DNA from: a virus
Direction: 5' to 3' (one strand)
IMG/VR virus record: IMGVR_UViG_3300048507_001041
Coordinates: 1 to 44,550 of that record
Length of the DNA: 44,550 nt
A program made the position numbers and the translations under genes. The notes under the pieces were generated by a model. The model saw only the letters and a list, made by a program, of their open reading frames with translations. It ran no database searches and had not been told where the DNA came from. Shown here in pieces: positions 20,385 through 28,301 of the stretch (positions are counted from its first letter, which is position 1; each line of letters starts with the position of its first letter).

Positions 20385-21549
20385 AGAATATGCAAAGTCA
20401 TTGGGCGTCAGAATAGGAAAGCCTATTATATCTGAGCACTTTTACCCTGTCGTCAGTAATAATTATATTACATTTCATACTAATGATAAAAAGTCTCCAG
20501 CAAGACACTATGATTTATGGAAGATTGTTTTTGAGTTAATTAAAGAAAAGCTTTCAGCAAATAACATTGACATAATACAAGTAGGAGGTCCAGACGATCC
20601 TGTTTATTCTGAGTGTGATTATGATACGCTTGATGCCACATTTAAGCAAATGGCTTATATCCTAAAAGGTACAAAACTACACTTAGGAATAGATAGCCTT
20701 CCGGTTCATTTGGCTAGCATATACGACAGGCCAATTGTTGGGCTTTATTCTAACCTATATCCAGAGTGCTCTAAACCTATTTGGAATAAATCATCAAAGA
20801 CTATTCAGCTAGCCCCGGACTTTTCAGAAATCAAACCTTCGTTTAGAGACAACGAAGAGCCCAAAAGAGTCAATGAAATATATCCTGAAGCCATAGCGAA
20901 AGCTGTCCTAGATTGTCTTGAAATAGAAAACGATCTTGATACTTACGAAACATTAAATATTGGAAAGCATTATTTTAATAAAATTATTGAGATTGTGCCC
21001 AATTTTATTCCTACTGAAGAATTTAATTTTAAAAACCTAATTAATCTCAGATGTGATTACGAGTTACTAGAAGAGTCTCTTCCTCATTGGTTATCTAAGC
21101 GTGTTAATCTAATGATCAATAAAGCTATCGATATCAATTTAGTTTATAGAGCTAGGCATAATATCAAAGGTATGACTATTTTTATTGGTGATGAGTCAAT
21201 AAATGAAGAGTATCTAAAAATGCTCAGTAAATTAAATATAAATTATAATTTGATATGCAAAGATAAAGAAAAAATATCAGACTTAAGATTGAAATTCTTT
21301 GATTATACTGTTGAAGAATATTCTCCTAAAACAAAAAAAGATCTTGACTTTACCGAAGATGTATGTGATAATACGTTCTATCATAGCAATAAAACACTAA
21401 TCTCAAAGAATAAGAAGTACTATAGTAAAGCAGCGTGGAAAATGAACATAGAGCAAACAGATGACCACCAAAAGCTTATAGACAGTGAAGAATTTTGGGA
21501 AGAAATAGAACACATGAACATATACAATTATGGTAAAATCAAAAAGTAA
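20368..21549 (+). CDS. C-terminal half of GT9 (heptosyltransferase-like) glycosyltransferase with extra C-terminal domain
   Basis: A 393-residue protein. Residues 1-135 are the C-terminal half of a family 9 enzyme: SHIAEEYAKSLGV, NYITFHTNDKKSPARHYDLW, IDIIQVGGPDD, FKQMAYILKGTKLHLGIDSLPVHLASIYDRPIVGLYS, where GIDSLPVHLA corresponds to the donor-binding G-x-D-(T/S)-x-x-x-H-x-A. There is no N-terminal GT9 domain; that half ends the 18062-19981 gene, 387 bases upstream. Residues about 190-393 form an additional domain not recognised. There is no Shine-Dalgarno at the ATG, so re-initiation after the DUF6165 gene is likely. The two halves could assemble into one enzyme. Confidence 0.8.
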   Translation: MSHIAEEYAKSLGVRIGKPIISEHFYPVVSNNYITFHTNDKKSPARHYDLWKIVFELIKEKLSANNIDIIQVGGPDDPVYSECDYDTLDATFKQMAYILKGTKLHLGIDSLPVHLASIYDRPIVGLYSNLYPECSKPIWNKSSKTIQLAPDFSEIKPSFRDNEEPKRVNEIYPEAIAKAVLDCLEIENDLDTYETLNIGKHYFNKIIEIVPNFIPTEEFNFKNLINLRCDYELLEESLPHWLSKRVNLMINKAIDINLVYRARHNIKGMTIFIGDESINEEYLKMLSKLNINYNLICKDKEKISDLRLKFFDYTVEEYSPKTKKDLDFTEDVCDNTFYHSNKTLISKNKKYYSKAAWKMNIEQTDDHQKLIDSEEFWEEIEHMNIYNYGKIKK

Positions 21550-22309
21550 TGAAAAAAATAATTCAGTTGGCCCGAATCTTTTCTCTAGGGATGAGAATGG
21601 ATTACTAAAAAATGTAGAGTACCCTTTTAATGAAGATGGATCTGTTAATTGGAGAGGCTTAGTAAAAGAAGAGCATTTATTCCCCAATAAAAGTTGGTTT
21701 CAAATGAGAGGTAAAGACACACCTCGATCAACAGAAGGTCTTGCAGATCATCAACTATTAATAAAACTTGGTGGCATAAAAGAGCTTGCTAAATTAAGAG
21801 GTTTCTCTGACATAACTTATGAAGTTGTCAAATGTGAAGAAGATCATGTGGCTGTAATTTGTAAAATAAAATTTCTACCAAACTATGAAACATTTGGCGA
21901 ACCTGTAGTTTTTCAAGATATGGCTAACGCGACTTTGAATAATACTAGCAGCTTTGCAACTAAATTCCTAGAAACTATAGCATGTAATCGTGCATTTGTT
22001 AGGTGCGTAAGAAATTTTCTGCACGTCCATATCGTCGGAGACGACGAGATTGATAAGTCAGACGGTAGTCAGCCGGTGGCAAAGCCCGCTAAGAAAGGAA
22101 ACCCATTAAGCCCCACCAGCTTATTGCAGAATAAGGCTAAAGAAGTTTTAAATTGTGATTCTTTTTCTGAGTTTAAGAAAAACCACATTCAAACATGGTG
22201 GCATTCTCAAATAGAAGGAATATATCAAAGTCAAAACATTAAATCAGCGTCAAACTGGGAAGACCTTACTGCAAAAGAAACCAGAATAATGCTTGCTTTA
22301 ATTAATTAG
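21530..22309 (+). CDS. Conserved phage protein, possible Rad52-like single-strand annealing protein
   Basis: A 259-residue protein and the last gene of the rightward operon. The core (residues about 68-175) reads GLADHQLLIKLGGIKELAKLRGF, ITYEVVKCEEDHVAVICKIKFLPN, then FATKFLETIACNRAFVRCVRNFLHVHIVGDDE. The beta-beta-beta-helix order and the A-x-x-RA-x-x-R-x-x-R-x-F helix are like the annealing core of Rad52/Sak-type recombinases, and the operon also has SSB. A Pro/Lys-rich linker and a small helical C-terminal domain follow. No search was possible, so the assignment is tentative. Starts inside the preceding gene (20-base overlap). Confidence 0.55.
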   Translation: MVKSKSNEKNNSVGPNLFSRDENGLLKNVEYPFNEDGSVNWRGLVKEEHLFPNKSWFQMRGKDTPRSTEGLADHQLLIKLGGIKELAKLRGFSDITYEVVKCEEDHVAVICKIKFLPNYETFGEPVVFQDMANATLNNTSSFATKFLETIACNRAFVRCVRNFLHVHIVGDDEIDKSDGSQPVAKPAKKGNPLSPTSLLQNKAKEVLNCDSFSEFKKNHIQTWWHSQIEGIYQSQNIKSASNWEDLTAKETRIMLALIN

Positions 22310-22310
22310 G

Positions 22311-25300
22311 CTATTCGTTGTACGACCCACCCTCGTTAAAAATAACAGGGTGATGAGGCGGCCTAATAGATAAATCTTTTTCAATGTTATCAAACTTATC
22401 TACATTATATTGTAGAGCTTGAATACTAAATAATCCATCAGAATCTTCTGTAATGTTTATAACTTTGTATTGTTTCTTTTCTGCAAAGTTTACAGAATCT
22501 TCCATCATAAAAGTTGTTCCGTCTGAATCTTTTAGTTTCTTTAAGTAGTCGTCTTCAACAAAAGTTTTTTGCAATATGTAATTGCTTTTTAAATGGCCAG
22601 ACATATGCATCCATTTTCCGTGCTTCTTAAGATCTTCAGATCCGCTTGCAAAAATAAAGTTACCTAATTTACTCGGATTATCTGCAGAAACATTCCAAGG
22701 ATTTTTTGGTAAATCTGTTACGATATTTTCGTCTTCGTCTTCTCTGTCGGTTAAAAGAGGATCAGTAAATTTAGGGAAATCTTCGGCCCATCCATTTTCG
22801 TATTCTATGAAATTATCACCACAAGAAGACGAACCTACCCACAATAAAGCTTCTGGATCTGGTTTTTCTCTATTGTATCCACCCAGCCACGCTGTTTTAT
22901 CTTTAGGCAAAACGATGGACATAAGGTCTTGGGCGACATCATCTTCTATCACAGCCATTTGTCCACTTCTTGTTTTTGCATCTCTTAATGCTTCTAGCCA
23001 AGTAAAGTCACCTTCGACAAACTCATAAATGTTATTATATAACTTCATCGTTCTGTCGTCTTCAGCTATATCGTAAACTAAATAATCGCCCACTTGCGTA
23101 GCTCGCATGCTATCAATCTTTTCGTCAGTTACATCTGTATCAGAATCTAAAGATGCTATAGTTTCATTTCCTGATGGGGCATAAAGTGTTACATTTTTCC
23201 ATGTTTCTTTGTCGTATGGATCAATGAAAGAATGGATAGGGTAGTCAGCCAGTACTTCTGCATTTCTTCCTTGTTCATCTACCTTGATATCTAAAGCTTT
23301 TCCGGCAAACCTACCTACTGTTCTTTTATTATCTAATACATCAATCACATCTCCTGGCTTTAGATAAGATCCAAGCATGCTGGTTTTGAATGATAGAATT
23401 TCTGTTTCTAGATTGGCACTCTTGACTACAAATTCAGCTGCCCGCTTTGCTTGAGCTTGCGATGTTATTCCGAACCCATCAATACTCTGCTCGATCATAT
23501 TATTCTCTTTGACAGCTTCTCTATCTTCAGCTCTTTCTATTTTCGGGCGATACATATTATATCTGTCAACATACTTAATATTGCATGAATTAGTTCTAGA
23601 TGTTTTTGGCGTACTAGAATAACTAAAACCTTCTTCAGATATATTATTATTAGAGAATAACATAACTGACTCTTTCTTTTCGTCTTGGAAAAAGTTGATT
23701 GCACCTCCAGACCAATATGCAAACGATCTAAAGATGGCGGCAAATTCGTTAATTAATTTAAATGCATTTTCTTGATTCATTATATATGCATTTAAGGTAT
23801 ACCTTGGCTCGACTAGTGGATAATCTATTTGAACTGCACACTCAAATTCTTGAGTTTCTGGCTCATATTCAAGCACAATAGTGCGATTAACTTTATTAAC
23901 ACTATGTATTCTTATAGAATCATATGTTGAATCATTATAAAAGATCGCTAACTGTTTGCCTGAATAATTAAATTCGGAATTAAAGGATTCGTTGGAATCT
24001 ATTCCTTCTATTTTGAATTGAGGTTTATCACCTGAGGATCCGTCTCTGGTTAGTTTTCTTTTTTTATACTTTGGAGAATAACCGCTTGGCACATATTCAT
24101 CACAATATTTTGCAATTTTATACAATGTCCATCTATCTATATTCTCTTCTTTTATGCCAAATTTACCTACGCCGAATCTTTTATTAGATATTAAGTCGTA
24201 AAGACACCATGCTGGGTTATCAGTCCACTTTAGATCTGGACTAAAATCACCACTCCAATTGCCTTCATACTTTCGAGTTTCTGGGTCATAGTTAGTGGGA
24301 ACTTGTACCTTCTTTAAACGCATGTTATATGTTCGCTGTGGCATATTAGGCGAATCTTTTGCGTTAATTCTGGTTCCTACAATTACTGAATTTGGATAAT
24401 TTAATTGAACAGGTGTTATTTCCGTTACTGATGCAAGCGACATTTTTTCTTTATATCTAGCTGCTTGTTCACCTTCTTTTACAAAATTCCTTTCCCTGTT
24501 AAGTTTATAAACTTTTATAGTCCTATCTTTTTGGTCAGGATTGGGTGGCAAATATATTTTTACATCTTTCCTGTAGGGAGAAGTAGCAATTCCGTACATA
24601 TAAACATCAGTAGAATACAGAACTTCACCTTCGTTTCCATATTTTATTCTAAATCTTGCTTTGTTAGGCCAAAGTTCTCCTGAGTTTTCTACTTTTGTTC
24701 CTATTTTAAACCTATGACTACCCAATACAAAAGATAGTATTAATCCAAGCACACCAACCAGAACCCCAGATGCGATACCGCCTGCGATAAAAGCTGCAGC
24801 TTTAATAGGTTCTGTTGATGCTACAGCACCCGATACCGCACAAGCTCCTGCATTAGGGAAAGGTGCCGCACATGCGACAGCAGCACCACTGGCAATTGTG
24901 CCTTGAGTTGCCGCAGCACCACCAAGGGTTACTCCTTCTTGTACTCCTTTAAAAATTTGATACACACTCAATGCTGCAAGCAAAAATGTCCAGAGTTTTC
25001 CAAGCTGATACTCAACCTCAACTTCATCTCCTTGATAGACATACGCTAATTCATTAACTTGTAAAGTTATATATGCTTCTTCTACTAAAGGGTTAATTAT
25101 TGTATGCGATAAATAATTTTCCTCATTGAATCTTCTAAGCTTTATGTCGTCAAAATCAGACTCATCAACATTTTTAAATAATTCAACCTTCTCACCCGCT
25201 TCATCTGTAATATCGTCTGGAGTATTAATAGTTATCTGATTCCATAAATCTTCTGCTAGGTCTGCAGTACCACCAGGTGTTATATCGATTTGAGATTCTA

Positions 25301-27557
25301 CGACATTTTGCGGGAAATCAAAAGTTATAATAGTTTCATTAACGGCTCCCCCCTCGGGTATTTCACCACCTTCAGGAACATCAACGAATGTTGTTTCAGT
25401 TACCTTAACTTGTCCATCTTCTACTCCTGGAATCTTGTCAGGATTTAGCAAAATAATCATTGGGTCATTTGCATAATTTGAAAATTCGTCTTCGTAATAT
25501 GACAAACCGCTTGCGAATTCCGCTAGACTTTTTCCTTCTCCCGCATCATTTCCTGTGATAATATATAAATCTGAGTTTGAATTTGGTCCGCCCCTAGTAT
25601 TTTCTTTTAGCAATAAATAACCTTGCTTTCCGTCGTAATTTTTTTGTTTACTATGAGTCCCCAAAAATTTATCAGAGTTAACTCCCATTTTGTAGTAACC
25701 CATCGTATAGTCAAATTTTTTACACCTTACCTTATCTCCTTCCTGGTACTGTGCGGTGTCAGTTACATATTCTCCGCTAAATTGTTTATATTCATTTAGT
25801 CCTTGATCTGCTTTGTAAAAAGTTGCACTTTCTGGCTCACCAACATAAATAATGGAGTTGTTCTCCATGTTTTCAGCATCGTATGTATAATCGCCGCTTT
25901 CAATAAAAGCTTCGTTGTAGCTGTTCTGCACACGATAAATTTGTCCATCGTGTTCTACATAGTCTCCCTCTTCGTAGGTAGAGGATGCACTAAATGGAGT
26001 AGAAGGTACTGAATTTTTAAGGGTTTTTGAGTCTATAGTTCTTGGTCCATATAAATCTCCGTTTACATCCTTCGTGTATGATGTAAATAAATATTGAGGT
26101 TCTAGTAGGGATTGATCTTCCGTACCTATATGACCTTCGCTATTGACCCCTAAATCTATATCAAATTCGTTTATATTATATGAATCTACTCCTCCTTCTA
26201 ATTCTGATTCAAAAGATATTTCTTTAACCGGCGTACCATCAAGAAAAACACCTTGTAAATAATCATTTTTTGCATTCCTTAAATCCTCAGGGTTTCCTTC
26301 GTTAGCTTTATACTCTCTATCAAATACAGCTAGTTCTCCATTTTTATTTGAAAAACCATCTACAGGACCTTCAGATACTAGGTCGATTGATTTGTAAACT
26401 GATGTAGATTCTAGCTTAAACCATCCTACTCCGTTGGCTTTTGAAGCACCTCTCCATCTTTCTCCAACTTGTATCGGGTATGCATTTCTTGGGTTGTCTG
26501 TACTTTGATCTCCATGAAGGTATTCAAGGGGATCTTCACTAAACATTATTGGGTAAAATATTTTAGCTTGATTATCATTTTCTTTAAGGGGAATGCTTTG
26601 AAGGCAAACATAAGAGCTCTTGATGGCATTTGCTTCTGTTACCGCATACCTCATTCCCTCTATATCACTTAATGGATTTGGGTACCAATTACCGTTTGGC
26701 CCAAAGTTTCCAAGGAAATTTTTATTAACACCTTTAGCATAATTAAAAGTATAATAGTAATACCCGCCAATAGCATCTCCTTTCTTTTCAGGCATAGTAA
26801 CAAATCTTGCTTGCTGATTTTGTAGAGATTCAAACCCTCCATACAAACCATCAGTGGCTCCAAATTCTCCATCAGATATTTTTTTTACTATTTCTTGAAA
26901 TGCGGGATCTAGAAAAGCATACTTACTACTTCCATCAAAAACATTCAAGGCAAAACAGGAATATAATGGGCCCAGATCAACTCGATAATGCTTATGATAA
27001 TGAGGTATTAAGCTATACAGTCCCTTGCTAAAGTTAAATATTTTCCCCGTTTCTGAATTGTAATCATAGTTAACTGTGCATGCAGAAACAACATTCGTTC
27101 CGATGTTGAGTTTTCCATACCCTAGAGGTACATTTTGACCTTGCGTGAACCTATTCTCTTTTCCATTATACATGTATGATTTGGTCTGGACCTTTAGGGT
27201 CTCATCATCTCTTTCCATGGCTTCAGCCATTTTCTTGGATATATACATGCTGGCTGCAGTAGTTATTGCAGTTATAATCAAGCTAACAGCGAATCCGCCA
27301 CTACCTTGAGCTATTGGAAAAACGTGTAAATCTTTTTCTGTAGACAGTAAAAACTCTTTGTTTTCTGTAAAGCCTTGTTCTCCGGATTTTTTTATTCCAT
27401 AAACAACACCCTCTTGCTGTTTTTTATTTAAATATTTTTCTACTTCTGGATTATTTGCAAAGATTGCGGCGATAGCTTCGCCCGGGGAACTTACATTGAG
27501 ATCCCATGTCTTTCCAAACCTTTTACCTAAGGCTCCGTGTAGATATACCTTTTTCAT
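22311..27557 (-). CDS. Fused lambda I-J tail tip protein with C-type-lectin domain
   Basis: A 1748-residue central tail-tip protein. Residues 1-115 match lambda gpI: YLHGALGKRFGKTWDLNVSSPGEAIAAIF and a Gly-rich hydrophobic end (GSGGFAVSLIITAITTAASM). From about 125 (FTQGQNVPLGYGKLNIGT) the J-like hub begins. Two Y-x-(E)-G-D-x-V modules (near residues 520 and 605) resemble chitin-binding type 3 repeats. Residues about 855-945 are a long Ala/Gly-rich hydrophobic stretch. The conserved J core lies around 1370-1460 (QAQAKRAAEFVV...LKPGDVIDV). Residues about 1500-1665 have a C-type-lectin layout: FTWLEALRDAKTRSGQMAVI, AWLGGY, LLWVGSS, KWMHMSGHLKSNYILQ. It probably contacts the receptor. It ends one base from the convergent rightward operon. 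Confidence 0.9.
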   Translation of the reverse strand: MKKVYLHGALGKRFGKTWDLNVSSPGEAIAAIFANNPEVEKYLNKKQQEGVVYGIKKSGEQGFTENKEFLLSTEKDLHVFPIAQGSGGFAVSLIITAITTAASMYISKKMAEAMERDDETLKVQTKSYMYNGKENRFTQGQNVPLGYGKLNIGTNVVSACTVNYDYNSETGKIFNFSKGLYSLIPHYHKHYRVDLGPLYSCFALNVFDGSSKYAFLDPAFQEIVKKISDGEFGATDGLYGGFESLQNQQARFVTMPEKKGDAIGGYYYYTFNYAKGVNKNFLGNFGPNGNWYPNPLSDIEGMRYAVTEANAIKSSYVCLQSIPLKENDNQAKIFYPIMFSEDPLEYLHGDQSTDNPRNAYPIQVGERWRGASKANGVGWFKLESTSVYKSIDLVSEGPVDGFSNKNGELAVFDREYKANEGNPEDLRNAKNDYLQGVFLDGTPVKEISFESELEGGVDSYNINEFDIDLGVNSEGHIGTEDQSLLEPQYLFTSYTKDVNGDLYGPRTIDSKTLKNSVPSTPFSASSTYEEGDYVEHDGQIYRVQNSYNEAFIESGDYTYDAENMENNSIIYVGEPESATFYKADQGLNEYKQFSGEYVTDTAQYQEGDKVRCKKFDYTMGYYKMGVNSDKFLGTHSKQKNYDGKQGYLLLKENTRGGPNSNSDLYIITGNDAGEGKSLAEFASGLSYYEDEFSNYANDPMIILLNPDKIPGVEDGQVKVTETTFVDVPEGGEIPEGGAVNETIITFDFPQNVVESQIDITPGGTADLAEDLWNQITINTPDDITDEAGEKVELFKNVDESDFDDIKLRRFNEENYLSHTIINPLVEEAYITLQVNELAYVYQGDEVEVEYQLGKLWTFLLAALSVYQIFKGVQEGVTLGGAAATQGTIASGAAVACAAPFPNAGACAVSGAVASTEPIKAAAFIAGGIASGVLVGVLGLILSFVLGSHRFKIGTKVENSGELWPNKARFRIKYGNEGEVLYSTDVYMYGIATSPYRKDVKIYLPPNPDQKDRTIKVYKLNRERNFVKEGEQAARYKEKMSLASVTEITPVQLNYPNSVIVGTRINAKDSPNMPQRTYNMRLKKVQVPTNYDPETRKYEGNWSGDFSPDLKWTDNPAWCLYDLISNKRFGVGKFGIKEENIDRWTLYKIAKYCDEYVPSGYSPKYKKRKLTRDGSSGDKPQFKIEGIDSNESFNSEFNYSGKQLAIFYNDSTYDSIRIHSVNKVNRTIVLEYEPETQEFECAVQIDYPLVEPRYTLNAYIMNQENAFKLINEFAAIFRSFAYWSGGAINFFQDEKKESVMLFSNNNISEEGFSYSSTPKTSRTNSCNIKYVDRYNMYRPKIERAEDREAVKENNMIEQSIDGFGITSQAQAKRAAEFVVKSANLETEILSFKTSMLGSYLKPGDVIDVLDNKRTVGRFAGKALDIKVDEQGRNAEVLADYPIHSFIDPYDKETWKNVTLYAPSGNETIASLDSDTDVTDEKIDSMRATQVGDYLVYDIAEDDRTMKLYNNIYEFVEGDFTWLEALRDAKTRSGQMAVIEDDVAQDLMSIVLPKDKTAWLGGYNREKPDPEALLWVGSSSCGDNFIEYENGWAEDFPKFTDPLLTDREDEDENIVTDLPKNPWNVSADNPSKLGNFIFASGSEDLKKHGKWMHMSGHLKSNYILQKTFVEDDYLKKLKDSDGTTFMMEDSVNFAEKKQYKVINITEDSDGLFSIQALQYNVDKFDNIEKDLSIRPPHHPVIFNEGGSYNE
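22328..22352. terminator. Hairpin at the convergence of the two operons
   Basis: CACCCT-C-GTTA, loop AAAA, TAAC-AGGGTG: ten base pairs with one bulged C. It starts 19 bases past the stop of the rightward operon and lies inside the last codons of the I-J gene. No U-run follows on either strand, so it is not a classical intrinsic terminator, but it is the only strong hairpin where the two transcripts meet. Confidence 0.35.
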
Positions 27558-27575
27558 CCTTTTGCCATTATATTC

Positions 27576-28301
27576 TTACACTAAAGATCGGTGCCTGTAT
27601 GCTCCTTTTATTTTTGATTGCCATCGACTATCGAGCATATCTTTCCTGGAGATACTGTGCCCGCATTGATGAATAAAATAATCATCACCAAGGTAAATGC
27701 CCACATGCTTTCTTCCGTTTTTCTTTATTTGAAACACCAGTATATCATGCTTTTTAATATTCTGTATTTCTACTCTATCGGTATTTCTATTTAATATATC
27801 AATAAGTAGCTTATTAGCTTCTTGATCTGATTCTGTTAACCAATAGTTTTTATTCCATTGCGTTATATTGATATTTAAATTTTTAATAAAATAATCTTTT
27901 AACAAGCAAGTGCATTCATGGAAGCCTTTGATGTATGGCCTGCCTATTAAACTATCAGGCTCAAAAGATTCGGGGTAATAAAGAAAAAACTTCTTTGTAA
28001 TTAAACTATATATTAAATAAGGTATACCAGATTCTTCAGAATTAATAATATCTTGCTCTGATGGATTTTCGTCTGAAAATGGATGAGTATGATAGATTCC
28101 CAATAGATTATATTTAACTTGATAAGTTATTAATTTTTGCGGCGATATAGTAAAAGAATTTACTGGGTCAGGATTAATATTATTTTCTTGTTTTATTTCA
28201 ACAGAAAGATCGGGGCATAGTAAAACTACCCCGCAAACTTCTTGATCTGGTTTGCTTTCGGCATGAGATATTATCTTATCATGAAAATTATTTAAACTCA
28301 T
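27576..28301 (-). CDS. Lambda K-like tail assembly protein: JAB/MPN peptidase plus NlpC/P60 hydrolase
   Basis: A 241-residue protein with the two domains of lambda gpK. Residues 1-115 are a JAMM metallopeptidase with E21, H71-T-H73 and the exact x7-S81-x2-D84 spacing. Residues 120-241 are NlpC/P60: GRPYIKGFHEC130 (catalytic Cys), KHVGIYLGDDYFIHQ (His) and a trailing GAYRHR. The JAB domain may process a tail protein and the NlpC/P60 domain cuts peptidoglycan peptides during assembly or entry (family knowledge). It sits between the L-like and I-J genes, as in lambda, overlapping L by 14 bases. Confidence 0.93.
   Translation of the reverse strand: MSLNNFHDKIISHAESKPDQEVCGVVLLCPDLSVEIKQENNINPDPVNSFTISPQKLITYQVKYNLLGIYHTHPFSDENPSEQDIINSEESGIPYLIYSLITKKFFLYYPESFEPDSLIGRPYIKGFHECTCLLKDYFIKNLNINITQWNKNYWLTESDQEANKLLIDILNRNTDRVEIQNIKKHDILVFQIKKNGRKHVGIYLGDDYFIHQCGHSISRKDMLDSRWQSKIKGAYRHRSLV

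Noticed and set aside
1-22309. Bacterial O-antigen island rather than phage
   Set aside because: SSB, sigma factor, small phage-type proteins and a contiguous lambda-like tail cluster with overlapping genes fit one phage genome better.
22582-23028. 148-codon plus-strand frame opposite the lectin region of the I-J gene
   Set aside because: Antisense to a recognised domain, low-complexity Ser/Leu-rich and without a start signal.
22560-23060. Diversity-generating retroelement linked to the lectin domain
   Set aside because: No reverse transcriptase or template repeat is in the window; only the fold suggests the possibility.
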